Source: Donghicola eburneus
Lineage (GTDB): Bacteria; Pseudomonadota; Alphaproteobacteria; Rhodobacterales; Rhodobacteraceae
Direction of reading: 5' to 3'
Assembly (NCBI RefSeq): GCF_900115865.1
Contig: NZ_FOXY01000006.1
Location: 218,709-282,708, forward strand
DNA: 64,000 nucleotides
The notes below the pieces were generated by a model, which had not been told where the DNA came from, ran no database searches, and was given only the letters and a program-made list of their open reading frames with translations. The position numbers were made by a program, and so were the translations under genes. How positions within the stretch are numbered: position 1 is the stretch's first letter; the number at the start of each line of letters is the position of its first letter. Shown in pieces: positions 44,251 to 53,606 of this stretch.

Positions 44251-45003
44251 ATGACGCAAAAGATTGCTCTTGTTACGGGCGCGGCCCGTGGCATCGGATT
44301 GGCAACGACCAAACTCTTTATCGAAGAAGGCTGGCAGGTCGCGATGGTCGACCGTGACGGCGATGAACTCGCGATTGCGGCTGATGGTTTGGATCAGGCC
44401 AAGCCCTTTGTCTACGACGTGTCGATCCCCGAGCAGGTGACCGAGATGATCGCCGCTGTAAAAGGGGCCTTTGGCCGGATCGACGCGGTGGTCAACAATG
44501 CGGGCGTTGCGGACTTTGGTCCGATCGAAGAGACCGACTTTGCACGCTGGCGCCGCGTAATGGAAACGAACCTTGATGGCGTGTTTCTTGTGTCCCAAGC
44601 CGCGATACCGTCGCTCAAGGAAACCAAGGGCGCTCTGTTGAACATCGCGTCGATCTCTGGCTTGCGGGCGTCCACGCTGCGTGTCGCCTATGGCACGTCC
44701 AAGGCTGCTGTGATCCAACTGACCAAACAGCAGGCCGCGGAATTGGGGGAATACGGCATTCGCGCGAACTGCGTCTGCCCTGGCCCCGTCCGCACCAAAC
44801 TGGCAATGGCCGTTCACTCGCAAGAGATTATCGACGCCTACCATGACGCGATCCCGCTAAATCGCTATGGATCCGAACGCGAAATCGCAGAGGTGATCGT
44901 TTTCTTGTGCTCTGAGCGTGCCAGCTATGTCACGGGGCAGGTCGTGGCGTCTGACGGTGGATTTGACAGCACAGGTGTTGGGCTTCCTGCGCTGCGGACC
45001 TGA
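44251..45003 (+). CDS. SDR-family oxidoreductase
   Basis: This 250-aa short-chain dehydrogenase shows all classical motifs: TGAARGIG, VVNNAGVADFG, Ser in LNIASISGLRAS, and YGTSK as the YxxxK site, followed by NCVCPGPVRTKLA. The acidic residue in AMVDRDGDEL favours NAD(H). It is the last gene of the TRAP operon and is followed by a terminator. Confidence 0.9.
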   Translation: MTQKIALVTGAARGIGLATTKLFIEEGWQVAMVDRDGDELAIAADGLDQAKPFVYDVSIPEQVTEMIAAVKGAFGRIDAVVNNAGVADFGPIEETDFARWRRVMETNLDGVFLVSQAAIPSLKETKGALLNIASISGLRASTLRVAYGTSKAAVIQLTKQQAAELGEYGIRANCVCPGPVRTKLAMAVHSQEIIDAYHDAIPLNRYGSEREIAEVIVFLCSERASYVTGQVVASDGGFDSTGVGLPALRT

Positions 45004-45017
45004 TCTGCAAATGAAAA

Positions 45018-45044
45018 TTGGCGCAGCCGATGCAGCTGCGCCAA
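45018..45044. terminator. Bidirectional terminator between the SDR and chemoreceptor genes
   Basis: TTGGCGCAGC (45018-45027) and GCTGCGCCAA (45035-45044) make a 10-bp stem. On the minus strand it is followed by TTTTC, on the plus strand by TAATTA, so it best serves the chemoreceptor gene. Confidence 0.7.
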
Positions 45045-45070
45045 TAATTAGCTGACCAACAGGTGTGACC

Positions 45071-46630
45071 TTAGGCTGGCGCAGGAATGGCCAGGATTTC
45101 TGGTGCCTCGACGTTATCTGGTGAATAGGGCTCATCTCCATAGGCGACACGGAAACGCAGGATGATATCGCGCAGACTGCCGACCTGAGCGGCCAATTCC
45201 TCGGCGGTCGATGAGATCTGCACCGAAGCGGTGTCGTTGGCCTGAATGCTTGTGTCGAGTTCGATCATGGTGTCGCGCACTTGGCTGGCGCCAATGGACA
45301 GCTCCGAATTGGCACGCGAGATTTCTGAAACCAGCAAGGATGTTTCTTCGATCTCGTACACCAGTTCGATCATCATTTTATCTGCGCCTTCGGCAGCCAT
45401 GACAGTCCCCTGAGAGATATCGCCGATCTCTGTCGCGGCCTGTTGGCTGCGTTCTGCCAGCTTTCGAACTTCGGAGGCGACGACGGCAAAGCCGCGACCA
45501 TGTTCACCGGCACGGGCGGCCTCGACCGCAGCGTTCAGGGCCAGAAGGTCGGTTTGACGGGCGATCTCTTGGATGATAGCGATCTTTTCGACCACATCGC
45601 GCATGGCGGCGATCGCACCGCGCATGGCAGCGCCGCTCTCGCGGGCGTTGCTGGCTGCGCTGGATGCGACCGTCTCAGTCTTCTGAGCGTTCTCGGCAGC
45701 CTGTCCGATATTTGCGGTCATCTGCTCGACCGCAGAGGCCACGCGCTGGGAGACGGCGCTCTGTTGGACGGCGTTGTTACTCAGGTTTTCAGCTGTGCTG
45801 GCCATCATGTTCGCGCCGGTCGCAACGTTGGCCGAGCCGGAGGTGACTTCGGATACGATATCCCGCAGGCTTGTGACCATCGTGTTCAGGTTAACAAGCA
45901 AGAAACTCAGTTCTGACTTCCCGCGAACGTCCTCTGTGCGGGTCAAATCGCCTTCGGCCACGCGGGCACTCAGGTTATGCGCTTTGGTCAGGCCACGGTT
46001 CAGGGATCTAAAAATCCGAGCACCGGAGAGCAGCGTCACCAGCGCGGCCAGAGCCATCACACCCAGGGCTGCGATTTGCGCCTGTTGTGCTTCGGCTGCC
46101 GAGCTTGCCACGGCGCTGTCCATATCGGCAGTCTCGGCGTCCAGCACGCGCGTGAGCAAGTCCTGCATATCAGTCAGGATTTTGCCGTTGTGCTGGTCCA
46201 GCAACTCGGCCGCTTTGAATGGGCTTCCAAAGCGCAGTACCATCGCGGCTTTCTTATTCACCTTTTCCAGATCGGTGCGCAATTCGTCGTACTGATCCAG
46301 ATTGGCCAGCAGCTCCGGGCCAGCCGTTTCGCGGCGGGTGTCGATGAGCGTCTCTTGCTCCTTGCGCAGCGCTTTCAACTCCTTGCGAATTGCCGATTTG
46401 CGCGACTTGTCCTCTAGCAGCATGTAGTCACGAACGAGGCTCTGGATCGAGGCTTGGTTCTTGGCGAGCGTTTCGAACAGAAGGATCGTCGCAAAGTGGT
46501 TCTCAACAATCTCTGCGCTGCGACGCTCCATTTCGCGCATCTGGTAGGCGGCACCGAGACCGAGCGCGCCAATCACCAGAAGCTGAAGCGCAAATACAAA
46601 AAGAAGGCGGGATTTGATCGTCTTCAGCAT
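45071..46630 (-). CDS. Methyl-accepting chemotaxis protein
   Basis: This 519-aa inner-membrane receptor has an N-terminal helix (LLFVFALQLLVIGALGLGA), a periplasmic four-helix-bundle sensor of about 150 residues, and a second helix (AALGVMALAALVTLLSG). A HAMP domain and a signalling coiled coil complete it. The conserved hairpin tip is EIARQTDLLALNAAVEAARA with GEHGRGFAVVASEVRKLAER. The C-terminus lacks an obvious CheR-binding pentapeptide. It is monocistronic, and no other chemotaxis genes are in the window. Confidence 0.92.
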   Translation of the reverse strand: MLKTIKSRLLFVFALQLLVIGALGLGAAYQMREMERRSAEIVENHFATILLFETLAKNQASIQSLVRDYMLLEDKSRKSAIRKELKALRKEQETLIDTRRETAGPELLANLDQYDELRTDLEKVNKKAAMVLRFGSPFKAAELLDQHNGKILTDMQDLLTRVLDAETADMDSAVASSAAEAQQAQIAALGVMALAALVTLLSGARIFRSLNRGLTKAHNLSARVAEGDLTRTEDVRGKSELSFLLVNLNTMVTSLRDIVSEVTSGSANVATGANMMASTAENLSNNAVQQSAVSQRVASAVEQMTANIGQAAENAQKTETVASSAASNARESGAAMRGAIAAMRDVVEKIAIIQEIARQTDLLALNAAVEAARAGEHGRGFAVVASEVRKLAERSQQAATEIGDISQGTVMAAEGADKMMIELVYEIEETSLLVSEISRANSELSIGASQVRDTMIELDTSIQANDTASVQISSTAEELAAQVGSLRDIILRFRVAYGDEPYSPDNVEAPEILAIPAPA

Positions 46631-46867
46631 GGGGGATCCTGCTTTTTCAAAGAGACTCTATCCCTAGCATCCTCTTGAACGTTTCTGAGGCCGTCTATTA
46701 GACGAGGCGAAAAGGACTTTTGGACATGTACTTTTATCCTCCTGTCCCGCAGCTCGGTCCATCGGTCGACGCCGTTGCGCGTTCTTCTGGAAGCGGACAT
46801 TTCCGCAGACTTATTCATTAAACGTGATATGATCGGCCAAAGAAGGTTGGGATCAAGAGGAGGAGAC

Positions 46868-47464
46868 ATGATCCGCTATCTCACGACGGCCGCTATTTGT
46901 CTGGCTGCGTTGCCGCTGGCCGCAGAGCCGGTCCATATCACCCGCGATGTGATGTCGGTCACCGTTCCGCTCGAAGGTGGGGCGACGGTCGACATCTCTC
47001 GCATTCAGGACAACGATCACCGGCTCGAAGGCGACTGGGACCTGACATCTCGGCCCTGTCCGAATTTCTGCATCCAGCCCATGGTGCCTGCCGAGGGCGT
47101 TACGGCGATTGGTGAACTTGAGTTGCTTGAGATGCTGCAAGACCCGAACACGGTCGTTGCCGATGGTCGTGTGCGCCCTGAATACCTGAAGGGGACGATC
47201 CCGGGTGCGATCTCTGTGCCCTACACCGAAGCGGCAGATCGTTTGGACGTTTTGGGCTGCGAAGTGGATTTCGATGGCTTTGATTGCGATGTGGACGGTC
47301 TGAAGGATGTGGCCCTATTCTGCAACGGCCCGTGGTGTGGGCAGTCGCCAACCGCAGCGCGCCGGATGATCGAGGCGGGCTTCCCCGCAGAGCGGATCTA
47401 CTATTATCGCGGCGGCATGCAGATGTGGCAGCTGTTCGGACTGACTGTGGTCGAGGGTCAGTAA
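46868..47464 (+). CDS. Exported rhodanese-like protein
   Basis: This 198-aa protein has a signal peptide (MIRYLTTAAICLAALPLAAE), so it acts in the periplasm. The rhodanese domain covers about residues 75-195: VVADGRVRPEYLKGTIPGAI at its start and ALFCNGPWCGQSPTAARRM with the catalytic Cys near residue 158. The active loop CNGPWCGQS has a second cysteine, so a thiol-disulfide role is possible besides sulfur transfer. Further cysteines lie in CPNFCIQP near residue 63. A GGAGGAG ribosome site precedes the ATG. It resembles the rhodanese proteins of PQQ-linked clusters, but that link is weak. Confidence 0.8.
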   Translation: MIRYLTTAAICLAALPLAAEPVHITRDVMSVTVPLEGGATVDISRIQDNDHRLEGDWDLTSRPCPNFCIQPMVPAEGVTAIGELELLEMLQDPNTVVADGRVRPEYLKGTIPGAISVPYTEAADRLDVLGCEVDFDGFDCDVDGLKDVALFCNGPWCGQSPTAARRMIEAGFPAERIYYYRGGMQMWQLFGLTVVEGQ

Positions 47465-47471
47465 GTCCCGT

Positions 47472-48371
47472 TTAGGGGCGAACGGCGTCGCCTCTGTTCC
47501 AATCGGCCACCGTCTCGAGAATACGTGTCTCAAACAGGCGGGCTGCTGGCGATAGCGTAGCGTCGTGCTTTTTGACCAAGTGCAATTCGCGCCGAGCGGC
47601 CTTATCCGCCAAAGGGCGAAAGACCAAACCACTCTGCGCTGCAGCCCATGTTGTCATCTCTGGCAAAATGGTCAGACCGATATTTGCCTGCACCATACCA
47701 AGGATCGAGGCTACGTTCTGCGCTGTTAGAAGAGAGTTTCTGTGTAGGGCACGCGCGGGCTCTGCCGCGATGTTGGCGGACAGGCTGTTTGCGATCAGGC
47801 GATGCCCCTCTAGCGCCTCCCACGTGACGGGCCCGCGCTCCGCGGCCAGCGGGTGGGCCCGTGCGCAGATCACGCCAAAAGCGTCTGTCATCAGCAGAGC
47901 ACTGTCCAGTCCGGCGACATGCTCTCCGATCGTGCCGATCCCGATGTCAATCCGGCTGCGGTCCAATTCGTGCCGTATGGAACTGGAGTCCATATCGCGC
48001 ATCTCGAGATCCACTTGTTCAAAATCTGGCATGTGGCGGGACAAAACACGCGGAATGATCGTACTGGCGACAGAAGGGACCGTTGCGATCCTGACGCGGC
48101 CATGAGCGGCGCGTGCGTACCCTTCGATTGCGCGGACGGTGTTGTCGAACTGCTGAAGTTCCCGCTCTGCTTGCTCCAGCACAAAGGTGCCTAAAGCGGT
48201 CAGCCTGTTTTTTCGGTCGGTTTCGAACAAGGGCTCGCCCAAATGGGTCTCGAACTGCTTGAGCATCATGGACACCGCCGAGGGTGTGCGCCCGAGTGCA
48301 TCTGCCGCATCACTTAGGTTCCCAGTGCGGGCCACGGTGGCAAAGCCCCGCAGCATTTCCATCTTCAGCAT
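47472..48371 (-). CDS. LysR-family transcriptional regulator
   Basis: This 299-aa regulator has a winged helix at residues 1-65 (MLRGFATVARTGNLSDAADA and GRTPSAVSMMLKQFETHLGE) and an effector domain of LysR type (HGRVRIATVPSVASTIIPRV). The ATG at 48371 has an AGGG ribosome site nine bases upstream; TTG 48380 is less likely. It faces the aldehyde dehydrogenase operon across a 115-bp gap that contains palindromes, so it probably controls that operon. Confidence 0.92.
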   Translation of the reverse strand: MLKMEMLRGFATVARTGNLSDAADALGRTPSAVSMMLKQFETHLGEPLFETDRKNRLTALGTFVLEQAERELQQFDNTVRAIEGYARAAHGRVRIATVPSVASTIIPRVLSRHMPDFEQVDLEMRDMDSSSIRHELDRSRIDIGIGTIGEHVAGLDSALLMTDAFGVICARAHPLAAERGPVTWEALEGHRLIANSLSANIAAEPARALHRNSLLTAQNVASILGMVQANIGLTILPEMTTWAAAQSGLVFRPLADKAARRELHLVKKHDATLSPAARLFETRILETVADWNRGDAVRP

Positions 48372-48396
48372 CCGAGCCAACCCTACTTCAACAAAA

Positions 48397-48416
48397 CTGA
48401 AATGTACTTCAGAAGT
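48397..48416. promoter_or_regulatory. LysR-type operator in the LysR/ALDH intergenic region
   Basis: CTGAA (48397-48401) and TTCAG (48408-48412) make a 16-bp interrupted palindrome, and the overlapping ACTTC-A-GAAGT (48406-48416) is a perfect 11-bp one. The pair fits recognition and activation half-sites of a LysR regulator. Confidence 0.5.
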
Positions 48417-48486
48417 TTAAGTTTGGCTGAAGGTGCGTGGCGAGTCCATACGAGAGGGGCTTCCCAACTGCACAAGGCAATCCGTC

Positions 48487-49935
48487 ATGACCGAGATCCA
48501 CAGAAACCTGATTGCTGGCGCATGGCAGACTGGTGAAAGCGAAATCGAGAACCGGAACCCTTCTGACACAACGGATCTGATTGGCCTCTATGCGCAGGCG
48601 AGCGCGGATCAGCTTGACGCGACTTTGGCGCAGGCCCGTGTGGCTCAAGCAGAATGGGCGGCTTATGGCATAGAGCGGAAGCAAGCGGTTCTCATGGCCA
48701 TCGGTACAGAGCTTATGGCCCGAGCTGAAGAATTGGGTGTTCTTCTGTCGCGCGAAGAAGGCAAGCCGCTAGTCGAGGGCAGGGGCGAGGTCTATCGCGC
48801 GGGTCAATTCTTTACCTACTACGCGGCGGAATGCCTGCGCCAGTTGGGCGAGAACGCGGATTCCGTCCGCGCAGGGGTGGAAATTGACGTACGCCGCGAG
48901 CCCGTCGGGACAGTCGCGATCATCAGCCCGTGGAATTTCCCGACCGCGACCGCGTCTTGGAAAATTGCGCCTGCGCTCTGCTATGGCAACGCGGTTATCT
49001 GGAAACCTGCGAACCTGACACCCGCATCCGCAGTCGCGCTGACCGACATCATCAATCGTCAGGATATTCCCACAGGTCTCTTTAGTCTTGTGATGGGGGC
49101 AGGGAGCACCATTGGCCAGCGTTTGGTTGAGAGCCCTCAGGTGGATGCAATATCCTTTACTGGTTCAGTTCCCGTGGGCAAAGGTATCGCTGCGGCGGCG
49201 ATCCAGAACCTGACCAAAGTGCAGATGGAGATGGGCTCCAAGAATGCGCTGGCAGTGATGGACGATGCGGATCTGGACTTGGCGGTGACCTTGGCACTGG
49301 GCGGCGCTTTTGGTGGGACAGGGCAGAAGTGCACCGCGTCCTCGCGCTTGGTGGTGCACGAGGCGATCCACGACGCCTTTGTCGAGAAACTGGTGGCTGC
49401 TACCAAGGCGCTGAAGGTCGGTCATGCGCTAGAGGAAGGGACCCAAATAGGGCCCGTGGTCAGCGCGCAGCAGTTGGCCGAAAACCTAGAATACGTGACC
49501 TTGGGCCAGACCGAGGGGGCCGAACTTGCCTGCGGCGGCGAACGATTGCAGATGCCGACCGACGGCTTTTACATGTCGCCCGGAGTGTTTCTGAACACCA
49601 CCAACGCGATGCGGATTAACCGCGAAGAAATGTTTGCACCGCTCACCTCGGTTATCAAGGTTGGCAGTTATGAAGAGGCGCTGGCGGTCGTGAATGATAC
49701 TCATTTTGGGCTAACGTCAGGGATTGTTACGACCTCTTTGGCACGGGCAACGCATTTCCGTCGCAACGCGCGGACAGGGGTGGTTACCGTGAACTTGCCG
49801 ACAGCGGGCACCGATTACCACGTGCCGTTTGGCGGGCGAGGTGACAGCTCGTATGGTCCGCGCGAGCAGGGCAAAGCCGCAGCCGAATTCTACACTACGG
49901 TGAAAACCGCTTATATCAGCGCAGGTCCAATCTGA
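48487..49935 (+). CDS. Aldehyde dehydrogenase, alpha-ketoglutarate-semialdehyde type
   Basis: This 482-aa NAD(P)-dependent enzyme has the ALDH motifs: IISPWNFPTATASWKIAPAL, SFTGSVPVGKGIA for the cofactor, the catalytic Glu in VQMEMGSKNALAVMDDAD, and the catalytic Cys in GTGQKCTASSRLVV. The ending TAGTDYHVPFGGRGDSSYGP followed by REQGKAAAEFYTTVKTAY is close to 2-oxoglutarate semialdehyde dehydrogenases of pentose, hydroxyproline and glucarate breakdown. Another semialdehyde is possible. It is the first gene of the operon under the divergent LysR and overlaps the M19 gene by one base. Confidence 0.88.
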   Translation: MTEIHRNLIAGAWQTGESEIENRNPSDTTDLIGLYAQASADQLDATLAQARVAQAEWAAYGIERKQAVLMAIGTELMARAEELGVLLSREEGKPLVEGRGEVYRAGQFFTYYAAECLRQLGENADSVRAGVEIDVRREPVGTVAIISPWNFPTATASWKIAPALCYGNAVIWKPANLTPASAVALTDIINRQDIPTGLFSLVMGAGSTIGQRLVESPQVDAISFTGSVPVGKGIAAAAIQNLTKVQMEMGSKNALAVMDDADLDLAVTLALGGAFGGTGQKCTASSRLVVHEAIHDAFVEKLVAATKALKVGHALEEGTQIGPVVSAQQLAENLEYVTLGQTEGAELACGGERLQMPTDGFYMSPGVFLNTTNAMRINREEMFAPLTSVIKVGSYEEALAVVNDTHFGLTSGIVTTSLARATHFRRNARTGVVTVNLPTAGTDYHVPFGGRGDSSYGPREQGKAAAEFYTTVKTAYISAGPI

Positions 49936-50936
49936 TGCGCATTGACGGTCTGCAATACGCGAATTGGTCGGAAAAGATTTTTCGTCAGCTGCGTGAAGGA
50001 GGTGTGGATGCGGTTCATGTCACCATCGCATATCACGAGAACTTTCGCGAAACGGTACTGAACTTCGAACAGTGGAACCGGTGGTTCGAACAATATCCAG
50101 ACCTGATCATGAAGGGGCTGGGGGTTGACGACATCGACACGGCCCGAGCCACGGGAAGGACGGCTGTCTTCTTTGGTTTTCAGAACCCTAGCCCAATCGA
50201 GGACGATATCGGTCTGGTCGAGATCGTCCATTCCCTTGGCGCGCGGTTCATGCAGCTGACCTACAACAACCAGTCCCTGCTGGCGACCGGTTGTTACGAG
50301 GCCGAAGATGCCGGCCTAACCCGCATGGGCAAGCAGGTGGTGCGTGAAATGAACCGCGTGGGTCTGGTGGTGGATATGAGCCATTCGGCCGACCGCTCGA
50401 CGATCGAGGCGGCGGAATGGTCCGAGCGCCCTATCGCGATCACCCACGCAAACCCGCATGACTGGGCACCCGCCCTGCGGAACAAGCGGGATGCGGTCAT
50501 TCGGGCGGTCACAGAAAACGGCGGGATGTTCGGCTTTTCGGTCTACCCTTACCACCTAAAGGGCAAGTCAGGCTGCACGCTGGAGGACTTCTGCGAGATG
50601 ATTGCCCGCGCCGCCGAACGTTACGGCCCAGAGCATCTGGGGATCGGCACGGATCTCTGTCAGGACCAGCCCGACAGCGTTGTCGAATGGATGCGTGTGG
50701 GCCGCTGGACCAAGCAGATTGACTACGGCGAAGGGTCTAAATCCGACCCCGGTTTCCCCCCTATGCCATCTTGGTTTCAAGACAACCGTGACTTCGGAAA
50801 TATTGAGGTTGGTTTGCGCGCTACAGGTCTGAACGAGACGGAGGTCGCCGGCATTATGGGTGGTAATTGGTACCGCTTCTTTTCCGAGAGTTTCGCGCCT
50901 TCAAAAAAGCAAGAAGAGTTTGGAAATGGCAACTAA
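49935..50936 (+). CDS. Peptidase M19 (membrane dipeptidase) family protein with altered metal site
   Basis: This 333-aa soluble protein has the M19 fold: QLTYNNQSLLATGCYE, VVDMSHSADRS with a metal His, AITHANPHDW with a second metal His, and LGIGTDLC. The N-terminal DGHxD motif that supplies the first His and Asp ligands is replaced by DGLQYAN. So the usual di-zinc site cannot form as in renal dipeptidase. Start and stop are coupled to neighbours on the 5' side (TGATG overlap with the ALDH). It may hydrolyse an amide other than a dipeptide, or use a single metal. Confidence 0.82.
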   Translation: MRIDGLQYANWSEKIFRQLREGGVDAVHVTIAYHENFRETVLNFEQWNRWFEQYPDLIMKGLGVDDIDTARATGRTAVFFGFQNPSPIEDDIGLVEIVHSLGARFMQLTYNNQSLLATGCYEAEDAGLTRMGKQVVREMNRVGLVVDMSHSADRSTIEAAEWSERPIAITHANPHDWAPALRNKRDAVIRAVTENGGMFGFSVYPYHLKGKSGCTLEDFCEMIARAAERYGPEHLGIGTDLCQDQPDSVVEWMRVGRWTKQIDYGEGSKSDPGFPPMPSWFQDNRDFGNIEVGLRATGLNETEVAGIMGGNWYRFFSESFAPSKKQEEFGNGN

Positions 50937-50971
50937 TGGCACCCAGAGCGTGCAGTGAACGGGAGAGCACA

Positions 50972-51158
50972 ATGTCAGGCGCTACTGAAAACCAACAGAA
51001 GCTGCAAATTCGGGTAGTTTTCCCGTTGCCGACTGCGGTCGGATTTGGCGTCCTCTCATTTGTCAGGGCTCTTTATTGTTACCGTAGCGTCCGCGTCTCT
51101 GTTGCTTCTGTCCTCGCTTTGGGGCGCGCTTCGGATCACACTCGCCAAGGGCCGTTAA
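50972..51158 (+). pseudogene. Possible frameshifted remnant of a small membrane-protein gene
   Basis: Between the M19 gene and the 563-aa gene, a ribosome-site-like GGGAGAG precedes an ATG at 50972 (MSGATENQQKLQIRVVFPLP). About 80 bases later the plausible coding signal changes to another frame, which reads LFIVTVASASLLLLSSLWGA and ends LAKGR at the TAA 51156-51158. Together they would make a small single-helix membrane protein of about 60 residues broken by one frameshift. The case is weak; the stretch may simply be non-coding. Confidence 0.3.
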
Positions 51159-51228
51159 CCAAGATCGGTTCGTGCGTGGTGCCACGCCCGAACCTATCAT
51201 TTGCCGTCTGAAGATAAGGTCCGTGCTT

Positions 51229-52920
51229 ATGACCGAAGTGCCAAATCGCGACCCCGAACTGGTGATGCGCCTCGCGCGGCTTGGCTCCTTTCATCAGTCG
51301 CGCCTGTCGTTCAAACGTGTCCTGACTCGCCGGATGGCGGCAGAATCGTGGCGCTTTGACTGTACGGCGTTCGAGATCGACGGAAATGGCGAGGGGCACG
51401 CGGTCTACACCGCTAACACGCCGGAGCGCACCTATTCGCTGATCGCCTTTGCGCATGATCTGCCACCCGAAAAGCGATCCGACCGCGTGATTGCAGAGGC
51501 GTGGGATGCCACGTTTACCCTGTTCGATGGCGTGCCAGAGGATGCGGATATCCAGCGTCTTGCGCAGAACATTCCACTCCAAGAGGCGGGACGCGTTACG
51601 GGTCGGGAACTATCCGTCTCGCGGGCGAACCGTTCGGTGCGATTGTGGGAACACGTGGTCGCCTCGCTAGCTGCTGGCGATCAGCCCGAAACCGCTCAGA
51701 TCGAGGCTGTGGGCTATTTGATGCGGACCACCGCGGTCTATGGTTCTGGCAAACTAGGCGCTGCAGACCGTGAGATGATTGCAGATCGTCCCGAGTTCCG
51801 CGTCCCGTTTCAGGTCGAGATGTTGTCGGTTTACCTGACACGATGGTTTGTGACGGATCTGGTACAACATATGGCCTGCTGCCGCGCCCAACAAAACGGG
51901 ACGACTGCGGCAAAGCTTGCGCCGCAGATCGCGCGGTCTTTGGGGATCGGGAATTCGACCGGACTTGGGATGGCGCCGTTTTTGCTGAACCACCCAGTGC
52001 TGTTCAATAACTGGATCGCTGCGCGCGAAACGGCACTCAGCCGTGTGCGCGGGATTGATATCGCCAAGGGTGCGGACATCGCGCTGTTTCACGAGCTCTT
52101 TGAACGCAGCACTCTGTTGTTTGCCGCTTGGCAGTCTGAACATCCCCTCCAGCGAGAGAAGTTGGCTGCTTTGCAGGCAGACGTCGTTGCCCTGCGCCTG
52201 TGTCTTCAGACCATTGATTTGTCGGCCCCGCACCCTTGGGATCGCCTCTATCAATGGGCCGAGCAGAACCTTTCGCTCGAGGGGCAAGAGTGGGTCGTTT
52301 CGTTGCTGCTAGAGCCCTATGGCGCGCTGGTGGATGACTTGGCGGAGACAATGGCTGCTGACAATACGGCGACATTCCGGATCGCTGGGTCCATGACCAT
52401 CGCGGACCTGCGTGCGCTGCTGGAGCGCGTGTATCACTGGGCGATCGAGACGGACTGGTCGCTGCCCGCCAATCGCGCCCGCGCGTGGTATGTGTCCGAA
52501 GAGAAGCTGGAGCCTCGTCTTGGCGAGCGTTTCGAAGAACCGGTCGAGGAATACGAGCAGCCGCTAGCGCCGGGGCGAGATGCTGCCGCGCTGCACAGGG
52601 CTTTGTCCCATTGGCCCGATGACGCGCAGGTGGCCGAATTCATCCTTCGCCACCCCGAACACCGCCACGCTTTGCGCCGCGCACAGATTGTCGGCCGCGC
52701 ACCCTATGCCGAGATCCGAGATAACACGATTTCAGAGCGGGTGATGCCCATAGACATGCTGCGCTGCAAGCTAGCGTTCTTTGGTGCCACCAAGTTCGAT
52801 CCTCGCTCCGACCGCTGGTTACGGATTAGCATGTACGGCAACGCGCCGCTGCCGCAGGAATTGACGTCTGACACCGCAGAATACTGGCCCTATCCTGACC
52901 TTCCAAAGGGAGATGCATGA
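51229..52920 (+). CDS. Conserved-context protein of unknown function (563 aa)
   Basis: I do not recognise this protein. It has no signal peptide and no membrane segment; it is rich in aromatic and charged residues and mostly helical by appearance. Possible landmarks are WRFDCTAFEIDGNGEGHAVY and TYSLIAFAHDLPPEKRSDRV near the N-terminus, YLMRTTAVYGSGKLGAADRE near residue 180, IGNSTGLGMAPFLLNHPVLF in the middle, and EYWPYPDLPKGDA at the end. The ATG at 51229 has AAGG nine bases upstream. Its stop overlaps the DUF3726 start (ATGA), so the two are likely partners. Coding is certain from length and context, the function is not. Confidence 0.8.
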   Translation: MTEVPNRDPELVMRLARLGSFHQSRLSFKRVLTRRMAAESWRFDCTAFEIDGNGEGHAVYTANTPERTYSLIAFAHDLPPEKRSDRVIAEAWDATFTLFDGVPEDADIQRLAQNIPLQEAGRVTGRELSVSRANRSVRLWEHVVASLAAGDQPETAQIEAVGYLMRTTAVYGSGKLGAADREMIADRPEFRVPFQVEMLSVYLTRWFVTDLVQHMACCRAQQNGTTAAKLAPQIARSLGIGNSTGLGMAPFLLNHPVLFNNWIAARETALSRVRGIDIAKGADIALFHELFERSTLLFAAWQSEHPLQREKLAALQADVVALRLCLQTIDLSAPHPWDRLYQWAEQNLSLEGQEWVVSLLLEPYGALVDDLAETMAADNTATFRIAGSMTIADLRALLERVYHWAIETDWSLPANRARAWYVSEEKLEPRLGERFEEPVEEYEQPLAPGRDAAALHRALSHWPDDAQVAEFILRHPEHRHALRRAQIVGRAPYAEIRDNTISERVMPIDMLRCKLAFFGATKFDPRSDRWLRISMYGNAPLPQELTSDTAEYWPYPDLPKGDA

Positions 52921-53567
52921 CCTATTCCCTGAACGAAATCGAAGCACTCAGCAAACGGGCGGCACGGGGATCTGGCCTTGCTTGGGGGCTTGCTGAAGAG
53001 GCGGCCAAAGGCACCCGTTGGCTGTCCGCCTTTGGTTTCCAGGGAACAGACCTTTTGGCGGATCTTTTGGAGATGAATGACCGCATTCCAGCGATTGATG
53101 TCTCGCCGGTGTCCTTGCGCGCCGCCGTCTGGCACGCTCCGGCGCGGCGGATGAGCCCCCTGATCGCGGGTGCCTCTCTTAGTGATTGCGCTGTACGGCT
53201 GATGGAACGCGGGTCCATCACCATGGAGAACGTCTGCGTTCCGCTCTTGGCCGTGCCTTTTATGGGCGGGGCCGCATTACGCCTTGGTCATCCTGTCGCT
53301 GTAGAATGGGGCGGGGTGCGCGTTGCTACCGACGGACGCCATCTGTGTCTGCACGGCGAAACTGATATTCTCTACACTCGCATGACCACCGAAATGGTCT
53401 TTTCCACACCTGCCAAGATGACCGGCACCAAAGAACCGGTCATGCGCGCCAGCGTCAGCCCCCAGAGTTGGGACCGTCTTGCCGTATTCGCACATCGGAC
53501 CTTTGCACCCGCCACGGATGAAAGCCGCCTAAAGGGCGCAGGCGCTGGTCTGAATGACAATGACTGA
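52917..53567 (+). CDS. DUF3726 protein
   Basis: This 216-aa soluble protein of unknown function has the DUF3726 start SLNEIEALSKRAARGSGLAW and GLAEEAAKGTRWL. It also has a central VCVPLLAVPFMGGAALRLGH and a late WDRLAVFAHRTFAPATDESR. No cofactor or metal motif stands out. It is translationally coupled to the 563-aa gene upstream and lies 39 bases before the Ldh2 gene. Confidence 0.85.
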   Translation: MTYSLNEIEALSKRAARGSGLAWGLAEEAAKGTRWLSAFGFQGTDLLADLLEMNDRIPAIDVSPVSLRAAVWHAPARRMSPLIAGASLSDCAVRLMERGSITMENVCVPLLAVPFMGGAALRLGHPVAVEWGGVRVATDGRHLCLHGETDILYTRMTTEMVFSTPAKMTGTKEPVMRASVSPQSWDRLAVFAHRTFAPATDESRLKGAGAGLNDND

Positions 53568-53606
53568 CCGCGTCAAGTGATCTCGAGACAACAGAAAGAC
53601 ACCGCC

